Assembly: GCF_004365705.1 (NCBI RefSeq)
Contig: NZ_SOBN01000001.1
Span: forward strand, 4,078,001-4,142,000
DNA from: Streptomyces sp. 846.5
Lineage (GTDB): Bacteria > Actinomycetota > Actinomycetes > Streptomycetales > Streptomycetaceae
Direction of reading: 5' to 3'
DNA length: 64,000 nt
Part shown: one piece after another, positions 51,778 through 59,915 of the stretch
Layout: every line of letters begins with the position of its first letter
Numbering within the stretch: the first letter of the stretch is position 1
Notes under the pieces: model-generated
Databases searched by the model: none
Told to the model about the DNA's origin: nothing
What the model saw: only the letters and a program-made list of their open reading frames with translations
Translations under genes and position numbers: made by a program

Positions 51778-52864
51778 TCAGGCGCGGGTGTACTGCGGGG
51801 TGTGGGGGGAGGTCGTGGGCCAGGGTGCGGGCGGCGTGGCGGGGCCAGTAGGGGTCGCGGAGCAGTTGGCGGCCGAGTAGGACGGCGTCGGCGCGGCCGG
51901 AGGCGATGACGGCCTCGGCCTGGTGAGGGTCGGTGATGAGGCCGACGGCGGCGACCGGGAGGCCGGTCTGCTCGCGGACGGCGGTGGCGAAGGGCACCTG
52001 GTAGTCGGGCGCCACAGGGATGTCGGCGTCGGGGACGTTGCCGCCGGTGGAGGCGTCGAGTAGGTCGACGCCACGGGCCTGCAGTTCTTTGGTGAGGCGG
52101 ACGGTGTCCTGGCCGGTCCAGCCGGAGGCGCCAGTCTCCTCCAGCCAGTCGGTGGCGGAACTGCGGAAGAAACAGCGGCAGTTCCTCGGGCCAGACGGCG
52201 CGGACGGCGTCCACCACCTCCAGCGCGAAGCGCATCCGGTTCTCCAGCGAGCCGCCGTAGACGTCGGTGCGGGTGTTGGAGCAGGGCGAGAGGAACTCGT
52301 GAACTAGGTAGCCGTGGGCGCCGTGCACCTCGGCGACCTTGAACCCGGCGGCCAGGGCGCACTCGGCTGCCTCGGCGAACTGACGGACGACGAACCCGAT
52401 CTGGTCGGTCGTCAGTTCTGCCGGCACCGGGTGGGAGCCGAAGGCGACAGCGCTGGGGCCGAGGGTCTGCCAGCCGCCCCGGTCGGCGGGGACGGCGCTG
52501 CCGTGGTCCACCCAGGGGGCGTTGACGGAGGCATTGCGGCCGGCGTGGGCCAGCTGGATGCCGGGGACGGCGCCGGCCGACTCGACGAAGGCGGTGATCC
52601 GACGGAAGGCCTGCTGCTGGTGCTCGTTCCAGATGCCCAGGTCGGCGGAGCTGATCCGGCCCCCGGGGCTGACGGCGGTGGCTTCGGTGAGGATCAGCCC
52701 GGCGCCGCCGACCGCGCGGGCGGCAAGGTGCTGGAAGTGCCAGTCGTTGGGGGCGCCGGTGTCGGGCCCCTCGGAGGCGGCCGAGTACTGGCACATGGGA
52801 GCCATCCAGGCCGGTTGGGGAGGGTGACTCCGCGCAGGGTCAGCGGCTCGAACAGCTTGCTCAT
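51778..52864 (-). pseudogene. Old Yellow Enzyme-type NADH:flavin oxidoreductase, three frameshifts
   Basis: The pieces of one OYE/YqjM-type gene of about 360 codons are in three frames. ATG 52864 opens MSKLFEPLTLRGVTLPNR. A shift near 52809-52814 leads to AWMAPMCQYSAASEG, AHAGRNASV and VAEVHGAHGYLVHEFLSP, with the substrate-binding HGAHGYL. A second shift near 52168-52172 (one extra base in TTTCTTC as read on the minus strand) leads to VAPDYQVPFATAVREQTGLP and GRADAVLLGRQLLRDPYWPR. A third shift in the G-rich tract 51796-51811 is needed to end as PQYTRA. FMN enzyme in origin, not functional as read. Confidence 0.85.
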
Positions 52865-53059
52865 CGGTCGTCCTCGGTCGTGGGTGCTCAACAGTGCCGC
52901 GCCCAGCGATAGAAAGCGTAAGCAATATGTGCAAGCGCATGGATCTGCGGCGGCCTGCCGGCCAGGCGTCGGCTCACCCGTTCGCGCGGGGGAGGCGGCG
53001 GGGGTCAGCCGATGCGCGCAGGCTGGGGGGACGATCACCCGCAGCGGAGGAGTAGCGCG

Positions 53060-53920
53060 ATGACGCACAGCGAGGCCGGGGATGTCGGGGGTGGGGACGT
53101 CGGCGCTGGAGCCGTGGAGTTGGTGGTGGAGGTCTTCACCGGCCCCGAGGCGTCGTTCTTCAGCACGTCCGCGCTGGTCCACGGCCCGACCGAGGCTTTG
53201 CTCGTCGACACCCAGCTGACCCTGAGCGCCGGGCGGGAGCTCGCCGAGTGGGTCGCCGGGCGGACCCGTCGGCTGACGGCGGTGCTGATCACCCACCCGC
53301 ATCCGGACCACTACTTCGGCACCGAGGAGATCCTCCGGCTCTTTCCAGGGACCCCGGTGTACGCGGTGCCCGAGGTGATCGAGGGAGTCCTCGCCACCGG
53401 TCTCGCCAAGGTGGCCGAGTGGCAGCCGGTGTTCGGCGACGACGTCACCTCCTTCCCGGTCGTGCCGGGTCCGCTGCCGGGCCACCGGCTGCGGGTGGAC
53501 GGGGCCGACGTGGACGTGCTGGAGCTGGGCCAGGGCGACTGCTCGGCGAGCAGCGTGGTCCATGTCCCGAGCGCGGACGCGCTGATCGCCGGCGACCTGG
53601 TCTACAACGGGACGCACCTCTGGACCGCGGAGACGACGCCCGGGCAGCGCGCCGACTGGATGGCCAACCTGGAGGTGCTGCGCGGCCTGGGCACGGCAAG
53701 GGTGGTGGCCGGGCACCGGGCCCCCGGGCAGGACGACGACACCGGGCGGGTACTGGACTTCACCGCCGACTATCTGCGCGCCTTCGACGCCCGCCTGGCG
53801 GAGCACCCCCGTGACGCGGCGGCGCTGGTGGCCGCGATGAACGAGACCTACGCCGAGCTGACCCTGCCGGCACTGCTGGAGATCAGTGCGGCCGCCAACA
53901 CCGCGGGGGAGGCGGAGTAG
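53060..53920 (+). CDS. Metallo-beta-lactamase-fold hydrolase
   Basis: A 286-residue MBL-fold protein. ATG 53060 has GGAGGAG upstream. The zinc motif is THPHPDHYFG (HxHxDH, near residues 77-86). Further metal-binding residues are visible in SSVVHVPSADALIAGDLVYN near 170-189 and RVVAGHRAPGQ near 214-224. An N-terminal Gly-rich stretch precedes the fold. It resembles the broad-specificity MBL group; substrate unknown. The upstream 195 bp hold nothing else recognisable. Confidence 0.9.
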   Translation: MTHSEAGDVGGGDVGAGAVELVVEVFTGPEASFFSTSALVHGPTEALLVDTQLTLSAGRELAEWVAGRTRRLTAVLITHPHPDHYFGTEEILRLFPGTPVYAVPEVIEGVLATGLAKVAEWQPVFGDDVTSFPVVPGPLPGHRLRVDGADVDVLELGQGDCSASSVVHVPSADALIAGDLVYNGTHLWTAETTPGQRADWMANLEVLRGLGTARVVAGHRAPGQDDDTGRVLDFTADYLRAFDARLAEHPRDAAALVAAMNETYAELTLPALLEISAAANTAGEAE

Positions 53921-53930
53921 GTCGCGCTGG

Positions 53931-53950
53931 CCTTGACGTCGGCGTCAAGG
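53931..53950. promoter_or_regulatory. MerR-type operator
   Basis: CCTTGACGTCGGCGTCAAGG: 8-bp arms around TCGG. TTGACG inside the left arm could be the -35 element. It lies 45 bp upstream of the merR-type gene, where MerR-family proteins bind their own promoters. Confidence 0.65.
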
Positions 53951-53994
53951 TCTACCGTCGTGGTCAGTGGCACGGCGGAAGGCGGGGCAGGGAC

Positions 53995-54414
53995 ATGCGG
54001 ATCGGTGAGCTGGCGCAGCGCGCGGGGACGACGACGCGCACCCTGCGGTACTACGAGTCGCGCGGGCTGCTGCCGGCCCGGCGCGCGGTGAACGGCTACC
54101 GCGCGTACGGCGAGGAGGACCTGCGGCTGCTGCGGCAGATCAGACTGCTGCAGGACTTCGGATTCGAGCTGGAGGAGACCCGGCCGTTCGTCGACTGCCT
54201 GCGCGCGGGACACCCCTCCGGGGATTCCTGCCCGGCCTCGCTGGAGGTCTACCGGCGCAAGCTCGCGGAGATCGACGAGTGCCTGGAGCGTCTGCAGGCG
54301 GTGCGCGAGCAGGTCCGCGGGCAGCTGCTGCGGGCGCAGGTGGGGGCGTCGGCGGAGCACCCGGGCGAACCGCTGTGCGAAGTGAAGCCGAGTGAATGGG
54401 TGGAGGGGAACTGA
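53995..54414 (+). CDS. MerR-family transcriptional regulator
   Basis: A 139-residue regulator starting MRIGELAQRAGTTTRTLRYY, with the ESRGLLPARRAVNGYRAYGE wing and FELEETRPFVDCLRAG. A long dimerisation helix (VYRRKLAEIDECLERLQAVR) follows, and the tail has a single Cys (EPLCEVKPSE). Cysteines in FVDC, DSCPASLE, DECLE and LCEV could sense thiol state, but the SoxR iron-sulfur pattern is not present. It precedes a thioredoxin gene by 1 nt, so the pair is one operon. Confidence 0.93.
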   Translation: MRIGELAQRAGTTTRTLRYYESRGLLPARRAVNGYRAYGEEDLRLLRQIRLLQDFGFELEETRPFVDCLRAGHPSGDSCPASLEVYRRKLAEIDECLERLQAVREQVRGQLLRAQVGASAEHPGEPLCEVKPSEWVEGN

Positions 54415-54415
54415 G

Positions 54416-54754
54416 ATGACCATGAGTACCGATGTGGTGAAAGTGACGGACGAGACGTTCGCGTCCGAAGTCCTGGGATCCGGATTTCCGGTTCTGGTGG
54501 ACTTCACGGCGGACTGGTGCCCGCCCTGCCGGATGCTGGCGCCGGTACTGGCGGATGTCGCCAGGGAACAGCAGGGAAGGCTGAAGGTGGTGACGATCGA
54601 CGTCGACGCCAACCCCGCGACGCAGGCCGCCTACGGGGTGCTCTCGATGCCGACACTGATCGTCTTTCAGGGCGGTGAGCCGGTTAAGTCGCTGGTGGGA
54701 GCACGTCCCAAGCGTCGGCTGCTGCAGGAGCTCGAGGAGTGGTGCGCCGACTGA
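54416..54754 (+). CDS. Thioredoxin paralogue with WCPPC active site
   Basis: A 112-residue thioredoxin-fold protein, MTMSTDVVKVTDETFASEVL. The active site is FTADWCPPCRMLAPV near residues 29-43, with Pro in place of the usual Gly of WCGPC. The cis-Pro loop is LSMPTLIVFQGGEPVKS near 77-93. WCPPC centres are known in some actinobacterial thioredoxins and shift redox potential. It sits directly after the MerR gene (GGAGGGG upstream) and is probably induced by it. Confidence 0.93.
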   Translation: MTMSTDVVKVTDETFASEVLGSGFPVLVDFTADWCPPCRMLAPVLADVAREQQGRLKVVTIDVDANPATQAAYGVLSMPTLIVFQGGEPVKSLVGARPKRRLLQELEEWCAD

Positions 54755-54946
54755 CGGTGGCTCGGGGGGCGTGTGGGAACTGCGGACGGTAGCGCGTTTG
54801 CGTCTCGCGCGCCCCATTCTTCTCACTATTTATGGGATGAGCTGTTTGCTCATGCCACGCTGCGGTTGGCAGGAGGTCTGCCCGCCGCCGCCGCACGAAT
54901 CGTCGCTGTCGGACTGCGCTGATACGACGGGAGAAGAAACCGAAAG

Positions 54947-56599
54947 GTGTCGATCGGAAGCGCTCTCAATCGAAACGGCCTGCCGCGAATTAGGCAGCCG
55001 AAACAGTCGAAGTCGTCCTCCGGACAGTCACAACCCCCGCTCACCCCGCCGCCTCCTCCTCCTCCTCCTCCTCCTCCCCCGCCGCCGCCCTCTCCGTCGT
55101 CTCCGCCGTCCGGGAACTCGGGGAACTCCGGGAACCAGGAGGAGCAGGTCGCCCAGGAGGCGATACCACGGCCGGCACCGACATCGGGCGTGGTGGACAA
55201 CCTGCCCGCGCGCCCCTCCTACGCGCCGATCATCAGGGACGCTCCCGGGCTCAACTGGGTGGGTCCCGGGGACGCCTGGTCCCGGGCCTGGGGTGTCACG
55301 GAGCGGCAGCCGTACAGCGCTCCGGTCCTGCCCGCTCCGATTCTGCCGGCGGTGGGGACGTTCGGGGCCGGGCCGGGCCTCCCGGCGATGCCGTCGGCGC
55401 CACCGCTGCTGCTGCCCAACGCCGCGGTGGCGGTGGTACCGCTGGCCGGGCGGGGCCAGGCCGCGGCGTCGGCAGGGCCGACCGCCGACGACATCGCGCT
55501 GGTGCGGCGCAGCCTCGGCGTGCTGGAGTCCGTCGCCGACCGGGCCACCGCGCACTTCTACGCGGTGCTGTTCCTGCGCCACCCCGAGTTGCGCGCGCTG
55601 TTCCCGGCCGCCATGGACCTGCAGCGCGACCGGCTGTTCCGGGCCCTGCTGGTGGCGGGCCGGGCGGCCGACGATCCGGTCGCGCTGACCGAGTACCTGG
55701 ACCGGCTGGCCAGGGGGCACCGCAAGTACGGGGTCCGCAACGAGCACTACGGGCCGGTCGGCGAGGCACTGCTGGCGGCGCTGGAACGATACTGCGGGCG
55801 GTACTGGGATCCCGAGACCGAGATCGCCTGGCGCCGGATCTACCGGGTGATCTCCGAGGTGATGATGGCCTCGGCCGAGGCCGACGCCCAGGTCGCGCCC
55901 GCTTCCTGGCAGGCCGAGGTGGTCGCCGTCGACCGCAGGGCCGGTGAGGTCGCGGTGGTCACCCTGCGCACCGACCAGCGCTACCCCTACCTGGCGGGGC
56001 AGTACACGACGCTGGAAGTGCCGATGTGGCCGCGGGTGTGGCGGCACTACTCGCCGGCCGGCGCCCCGCGCGACGACGGACTGGTGATGCTGCACGTCAA
56101 GGCGGTTCCGGCGGGCTGGGTGAGCAACGCCCTGGTCCACCGGACCAGTCCGGGGGACGTGCTCCGCCTGGGGCCCGCGGCGGGGACGATGCACGCCGAC
56201 CACGACGGCGACGCTCCGCTGCTGCTGATCGGCGGCGGCACCGGGATCGCTCCGCTCATCGCCATCGTCGAGGCGGTCGCCCAGCACGGCCGGGCGCGCA
56301 CCGTCGAGGTGTTCTACGGCGCACGGCGGGAGCAGGATCTGTACGCCAGGGAGGAGTTGGAGGCACTGGCCCGGCGCCACCCCTGGCTCGCGGTGCACAC
56401 CGCGGTGTCCGAGGGGCGGGCGGAGGGGGCGGGTTTCTCGGGGTCGCTCCCGGCGGTGGTCGACCGCTACGGGCCGTGGGACGAGTACGAGGCGTTCGTG
56501 AGCGGACCGCCGGCGATGATCCGCCGGACCGTCGCCGTACTGCGTGAGGAGGGGGTGCAGGGCGACCGGATCCACCACGACCTGTCCGACCCGGCGTGA
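54947..56599 (+). CDS. Flavohaemoglobin-like protein with polyproline N-terminal extension
   Basis: A 550-residue protein starting with GTG. Residues 1-178 are a disordered Pro/Ser/Ala-rich extension with a Pro run (about 33-47) coded by CCT repeats. The globin domain (about 182-310) has a possible Tyr-B10 in HFYAVLFLRHPELRALFP and proximal His in ARGHRKYGVRNEHYGPVGEA. The FAD part has PYLAGQYTTLEVPMWPRVWR followed by HYSPAG (RxYS). The NAD part has LLLIGGGTGIAPLIAIVEAV. Flavohaemoglobins convert NO to nitrate; the canonical length is about 400 residues. A dyad ATGAGC-GCTCAT (54837-54853) lies in its 190-bp upstream region. Confidence 0.9.
   Translation: MSIGSALNRNGLPRIRQPKQSKSSSGQSQPPLTPPPPPPPPPPPPPPPSPSSPPSGNSGNSGNQEEQVAQEAIPRPAPTSGVVDNLPARPSYAPIIRDAPGLNWVGPGDAWSRAWGVTERQPYSAPVLPAPILPAVGTFGAGPGLPAMPSAPPLLLPNAAVAVVPLAGRGQAAASAGPTADDIALVRRSLGVLESVADRATAHFYAVLFLRHPELRALFPAAMDLQRDRLFRALLVAGRAADDPVALTEYLDRLARGHRKYGVRNEHYGPVGEALLAALERYCGRYWDPETEIAWRRIYRVISEVMMASAEADAQVAPASWQAEVVAVDRRAGEVAVVTLRTDQRYPYLAGQYTTLEVPMWPRVWRHYSPAGAPRDDGLVMLHVKAVPAGWVSNALVHRTSPGDVLRLGPAAGTMHADHDGDAPLLLIGGGTGIAPLIAIVEAVAQHGRARTVEVFYGARREQDLYAREELEALARRHPWLAVHTAVSEGRAEGAGFSGSLPAVVDRYGPWDEYEAFVSGPPAMIRRTVAVLREEGVQGDRIHHDLSDPA
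55052..55075 (+). repeat. (CCT)8 microsatellite coding for polyproline
   Basis: Eight tandem CCT triplets at 55052-55075, in frame with the flavohaemoglobin-like gene and followed by CCC CCG codons that extend the proline run. Triplet changes would alter linker length without shifting the frame. Confidence 0.9.
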
Positions 56600-56628
56600 C
56601 CGGCGCTCCCTTCCTGTTGCCTGCCCCG

Positions 56629-57156
56629 CTACCGCGGGCCGAGGTCGTCGGCGAGCAGCGCGGTGATGCCCTCGATGTTCGCCGCCAGGTACGCACGCAG
56701 CGACGGCGGGACCACGTTCACCGAGGTCACCCCCTCGCGGGTGAAGGGGAGCCGGACCACCTCGTACTCGCCGTTGGGCTCGTCGACCTCGGGACCGTGG
56801 CGCTGCGAGAGGTCGATCGACTCGACCCGGCAGGCGAAGAAGTGCTGGACCTTGACGGCATCTTTCGGGACGCCATCCCCGGCAGAGGTGCCCGGTACCG
56901 CGTCGTGCAGTGCGATGCTCACCGTGTCGACGAAGGCCGGCACCACGTTCCCGGCCTTGCCGCCGATCTCCTCGGACAACTCCCGGTGCAGGGCGTCCAC
57001 CACGGTCGGGTCGGTCGGTTCCACGCCGCCGCCCGGAGTGACCCAGTACGGGGGCCGACCTGGCTTGGTGCGCTTGATCAGGACGAGTTCGGGGTTCTGC
57101 AGATCACCGTCGAGCAGGATCGCGCGAGCGGTTCGCTTGACCACCGGACGTGGCAT
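56629..57156 (-). CDS. Nudix hydrolase
   Basis: A 175-residue protein with ATG 57156, MPRPVVKRTARAILLDGDLQ. The Nudix region is TPGGGVEPTDPTVVDALHREL followed by SEEIGG (near residues 38-64), with RELSEEIGG intact. Compared with the canonical GX5EX7REUXEEXGU box there is one additional residue and Asp in place of the first Glu, so metal binding may differ. A hydrophobic C-terminal segment LRAYLAANIEGITALLADDL follows. The substrate is unknown. Confidence 0.87.
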   Translation of the reverse strand: MPRPVVKRTARAILLDGDLQNPELVLIKRTKPGRPPYWVTPGGGVEPTDPTVVDALHRELSEEIGGKAGNVVPAFVDTVSIALHDAVPGTSAGDGVPKDAVKVQHFFACRVESIDLSQRHGPEVDEPNGEYEVVRLPFTREGVTSVNVVPPSLRAYLAANIEGITALLADDLGPR

Positions 57157-57433
57157 GGAGTCCTCCGGGTGTTGCGGCAGTGCGGCGTTCCGTTCCCAGC
57201 AGTGTGCCGCGCGGTGCGGTTGGTGAAACAGGGCTTGCACCACCCCGCTGCACCACCTCCTCCGCACCACCCCCGCCGGGTCCCTCCGTTCGGCGGGCAC
57301 GAACCAGCCGTTTGGTCGAGGCAGAAGCGGAGGAAAGAGTGCATGATGTGAAGAAGTCGGACCAATGCGGTAGTTGACCACCGCCCTTGCATGAGTATGT
57401 CCGGATATATCGCGTGGCGAGGGGGAACGGGAG

Positions 57434-57574
57434 ATGGCGACCGCCGAGTGGCCGAGACTTTCCGGCACCGCGGAGCGTTTGAGTGTGCGGATGGGGCAGG
57501 TGATGGAGCAGTTCTCCCCCACCGGGTACAGCCAGGCGCGGGTCGGTGCGGCCCCGGACAACGAGAGGTGCTGA
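57434..57574 (+). CDS. 46-residue protein upstream of the SsgA-like gene
   Basis: Open frame MATAEWPRLSGTAERLSVRM with the C-terminus SQARVGAAPDNERC. GAGGGGG lies about 8 nt before ATG, and about 89 percent of third positions are G or C, matching real genes here. It ends 3 nt before the SsgA-like ATG, so it is probably translated in the same operon. No family is known to me. The upstream 277 bp to the Nudix gene contain nothing else recognisable. Confidence 0.45.
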   Translation: MATAEWPRLSGTAERLSVRMGQVMEQFSPTGYSQARVGAAPDNERC

Positions 57575-57577
57575 GCG

Positions 57578-58051
57578 ATGCACGCAGAGGACGCCGAAAG
57601 CGCCCGGAGCCAGGACTTCGGGAGTCAGTGCACCGGGCGGCTGGTGATGAGCCTCCAGGTCACCAGCGAGCTCGCCCTCGACGTCGACGTGCGGCTGCGC
57701 TACGACCCCGCCGACCCCTACGCCGTCGCGCTCACCTTCCACCTGCCCGGCGACCCGCCGGTGCACTGGGTCTTCGCCCGCGAGTTGCTGCTGGACGGGA
57801 TCAGTCGCAGCAGCGGTGAGGGCGACATCGTGATCGAGCCGGTGCCGGGCCCGGACCCGGACTTCCAGGACGTCAGGATCCGGCTGCGCTCCCCCGCGGG
57901 CGAGGCCGTTCTCTACTCGCCGGCGCTGCCGCTGATCGCCTTCCTCGGACGCACCGACCGGCTGCTGCCGATGGGCGGCGAGCAGACGGTGAGCGATCTG
58001 GACGCCGCGCTGGAACTCATCCTGAACGGGCACTCCCGCCGCGCGGGCTGA
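57578..58051 (+). CDS. SsgA-like sporulation/cell-division protein (SALP)
   Basis: A 157-residue member of the SsgA/SsgB family found only in sporulating actinomycetes; members position FtsZ and septa during sporulation. The core reads SLQVTSELALDVDVRLRYDP, ADPYAVALTFHLPGDPPVHW (about residues 47-66) and VFARELLLDGISRSSGEGDI. The C-terminal PLIAFLGRTDRLLP is also conserved. About 20 extra residues (MHAEDAESARSQDFGSQCTG) precede the core. Its position differs from ssgA and ssgB in Streptomyces coelicolor, so the paralogue number cannot be given. Confidence 0.92.
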   Translation: MHAEDAESARSQDFGSQCTGRLVMSLQVTSELALDVDVRLRYDPADPYAVALTFHLPGDPPVHWVFARELLLDGISRSSGEGDIVIEPVPGPDPDFQDVRIRLRSPAGEAVLYSPALPLIAFLGRTDRLLPMGGEQTVSDLDAALELILNGHSRRAG

Positions 58052-58105
58052 GCCGACCGGTGGCCGGAAGTGCCCGCCGGCAGATGTGGGCGGGTGTCGG
58101 CGGTG

Positions 58106-58483
58106 TCAGTCCTCGTCGCGGAAGACCATGTGCAGGGCCCAGGCGACGATGCTGATGATCAGCGACCCGAGCAGGGCCGGCACAAAGCCGTCCACGTGGA
58201 AGTCCAGGCTCAGCTTGCCGGAGGCCCAGGAGGTCAGCCAGAGCATCAGGGCGTTGATCACAAAAGTGATCAGTCCCAGTGTCAGGATGAACAGCGGCAG
58301 TGAGAACAGCTTCACGATCGGCTTGATCACAAAGTTCACCACGCCGAAGAGCAGCGCCACCAGGACGACGGTGAGCGTCTTGTGCTGCCAGTCGCCCGAG
58401 GTGAGGGTGATACCGGTGACAACCGCTGTCGCGACCCAGATGGCCGCCGCGTTGATCAGAGTCTTGACTACGAAGCGCAACAT
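58106..58483 (-). CDS. Phage holin family (four-helix, PF04020-type) membrane protein
   Basis: A 125-residue protein with four hydrophobic helices: LRFVVKTLINAAAIWVATAV, HKTLTVVLVALLFGVVNFVI, LFSLPLFILTLGLITFVINA and LLGSLIISIVAWALHMVF. It has the family motif VNFVIKPIVKLFSLPLFILT. Chromosomal members in actinobacteria are ordinary membrane proteins; the holin label is historical and no lysis function is implied. It converges with the SsgA-like gene. Confidence 0.9.
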   Translation of the reverse strand: MLRFVVKTLINAAAIWVATAVVTGITLTSGDWQHKTLTVVLVALLFGVVNFVIKPIVKLFSLPLFILTLGLITFVINALMLWLTSWASGKLSLDFHVDGFVPALLGSLIISIVAWALHMVFRDED

Positions 58484-58632
58484 GGGGTGATCGTCGCAGG
58501 AGTCCGGGCCGCGGCGGAAGCCCCGGCGGTGGAGTGTTGCGGGCTGATACCTACCTGGTACGCGGTGCGGACGTGACGGCCCCGGCTGGTTGAATACCGA
58601 CAAGCGACCGACCGCTGGGAGTGGGGAATCCG

Positions 58633-58950
58633 ATGCAGGTGTTCCGGATGGACGACCTGGACGCTGAACGCGCCGCAAATGAGGGCGCCTACCTGCGCTT
58701 TCTCAACGAACGCCATATGTCCGTGGGTCTGTACGCGCTGGACCAGGGCGCGCTGGACCCGCAGCAGCCGCACAAGCAGGACGAGGTCTACGTCGTCGTC
58801 AGCGGGCGGGCCTATCTCACCGTCGGTGACGAGACCACGACCGTTGGCCGCGGATCGGTGGCCTATGTGCCCGCGGGCATGCCGCACCGCTTCCACCACA
58901 TCAGCGAGGACCTGCGGGTGCTCGTCGTGTTCTCCCCTCCGGAGAGCTGA
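58633..58950 (+). CDS. Cupin-domain protein
   Basis: A 105-residue single-cupin protein, MQVFRMDDLDAERAANEGAY. Cupin motif 1 is PHKQDEVYVVVSGRAYLTVG (near residues 46-65), with His and Glu as metal-ligand candidates. Motif 2 is YVPAGMPHRFHHISE near 78-92. It probably binds a metal; activity unknown. The tenA-type gene starts 3 nt after its stop, so they form one operon. Confidence 0.88.
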   Translation: MQVFRMDDLDAERAANEGAYLRFLNERHMSVGLYALDQGALDPQQPHKQDEVYVVVSGRAYLTVGDETTTVGRGSVAYVPAGMPHRFHHISEDLRVLVVFSPPES

Positions 58951-58953
58951 TCC

Positions 58954-59691
58954 GTGGACCCTGTGCGCTCCGGCTCCATCAGTTTCAGTGACGAGCTGTG
59001 GCAGGCGTCCGAGGACACCTACCGGGCGATCCTGGACCACCCCTTCCTGCTCGGGCTCGCCGACGGCACCCTCCCCCGGGCGGCCTTCCGTCACTTCGTC
59101 GTCCAGGACTCCCACTACCTGCGCGACTACGCCAGGGCGCTCGCGGTCTGCGCCGCCAAGGCCCCCACCGAGGCGGACGTCAGGGCCTTCGCCGACGACG
59201 CGGTGGGCGCGCTCGCGGCGGAGCAGGAGATGCACGCGGACTTCTTGAAGGACCGCAGCTTGAAGGACCGCAGCTTGAACGACCGCAGCGTGAACGACCT
59301 GGGCCTGGACGGACCGGGCGCCCCGGTGGACGACGCCGAGGTGCTGCCGACCACCCGCGCCTACACCAGCTACCTGCTCGCGACCGTCTACGGCGGCTCC
59401 TTCGCCGAGGGTCTGGCGGCGGTGCTCCCGTGCTACTGGATCTACGCCAGGGTGGGCGAGGCGCTGCTGCGCACCTCGTCGCCCGATCCCCTCTACGCCC
59501 GTTGGATCGAGAGCTACGGCGACGAGTCGTTCCAGGCCGTGGTCCGCCGGGTGCTGAAGCTGACCGACCGGGTGGGCGCCGAGCTCTCCCCGGCCGAACG
59601 GCGGCGCGCCGTCGGGCACTTCGCGACGACCTCGCGCTACGAGTGGATGTTCTGGGACGCCGCCTGGCGCGGTGAGCGCTGGCCGGTCTGA
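58954..59691 (+). CDS. tenA: TenA/Thiaminase II family protein
   Basis: Family enzymes hydrolyse aminopyrimidine compounds for thiamine salvage. The 245-residue product begins (GTG) MDPVRSGSISFSDELWQASE. HPFLLGLADGTLPRAAFRHF followed by VVQDSHYLRDYARAL (about residues 29-63) and VLPCYWIYARVGEALL near 155-170 are the signature blocks. A 20-residue insert (about 98-117) consists of LKDRS/LNDRS/VNDLG tandem units, which is unusual for the family. It is co-transcribed with the cupin; thiC is 2 kb downstream. Confidence 0.93.
   Translation: MDPVRSGSISFSDELWQASEDTYRAILDHPFLLGLADGTLPRAAFRHFVVQDSHYLRDYARALAVCAAKAPTEADVRAFADDAVGALAAEQEMHADFLKDRSLKDRSLNDRSVNDLGLDGPGAPVDDAEVLPTTRAYTSYLLATVYGGSFAEGLAAVLPCYWIYARVGEALLRTSSPDPLYARWIESYGDESFQAVVRRVLKLTDRVGAELSPAERRRAVGHFATTSRYEWMFWDAAWRGERWPV
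59245..59304 (+). repeat. 15-bp tandem repeat within tenA
   Basis: Four units based on TTGAAGGACCGCAGC at 59245-59259, 59260-59274, 59275-59289 (one change) and 59290-59304 (diverged). They are in frame and code for LKDRS-type pentapeptides between conserved parts of TenA. Confidence 0.9.
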
Positions 59692-59915
59692 CGCCGGGAG
59701 CCGGGCGCGGACCGGTGACCTGCGGGTAACCGACCCCGACCTGCGGATGACCGTCCCCGGGGGCGACGGTAGGGGCCTTATCCGGGTTCTCTCAGGGGCG
59801 CGAAGCGTCCACCGGAGACCCCTGCGGCCGTACGATCGAGTCAGCAGGAAGAAGCAATCGGGCCGGTGGCCCCGAGGCCCCGGGACGACAGACCCCGCGG
59901 GGGAGGACGGACAAC

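Noticed and set aside
54837..54853. ATGAGC-GCTCAT dyad as an NO-responsive (NsrR-type) operator for the flavohaemoglobin gene
   Set aside because: The 6-bp arms and loop do not match the longer AT-rich NsrR consensus; only an unspecific hairpin or dyad can be claimed.
58106..58483. A phage lysis (holin) function
   Set aside because: The protein belongs to a four-helix family named holin for historical reasons; no endolysin or phage gene is nearby.
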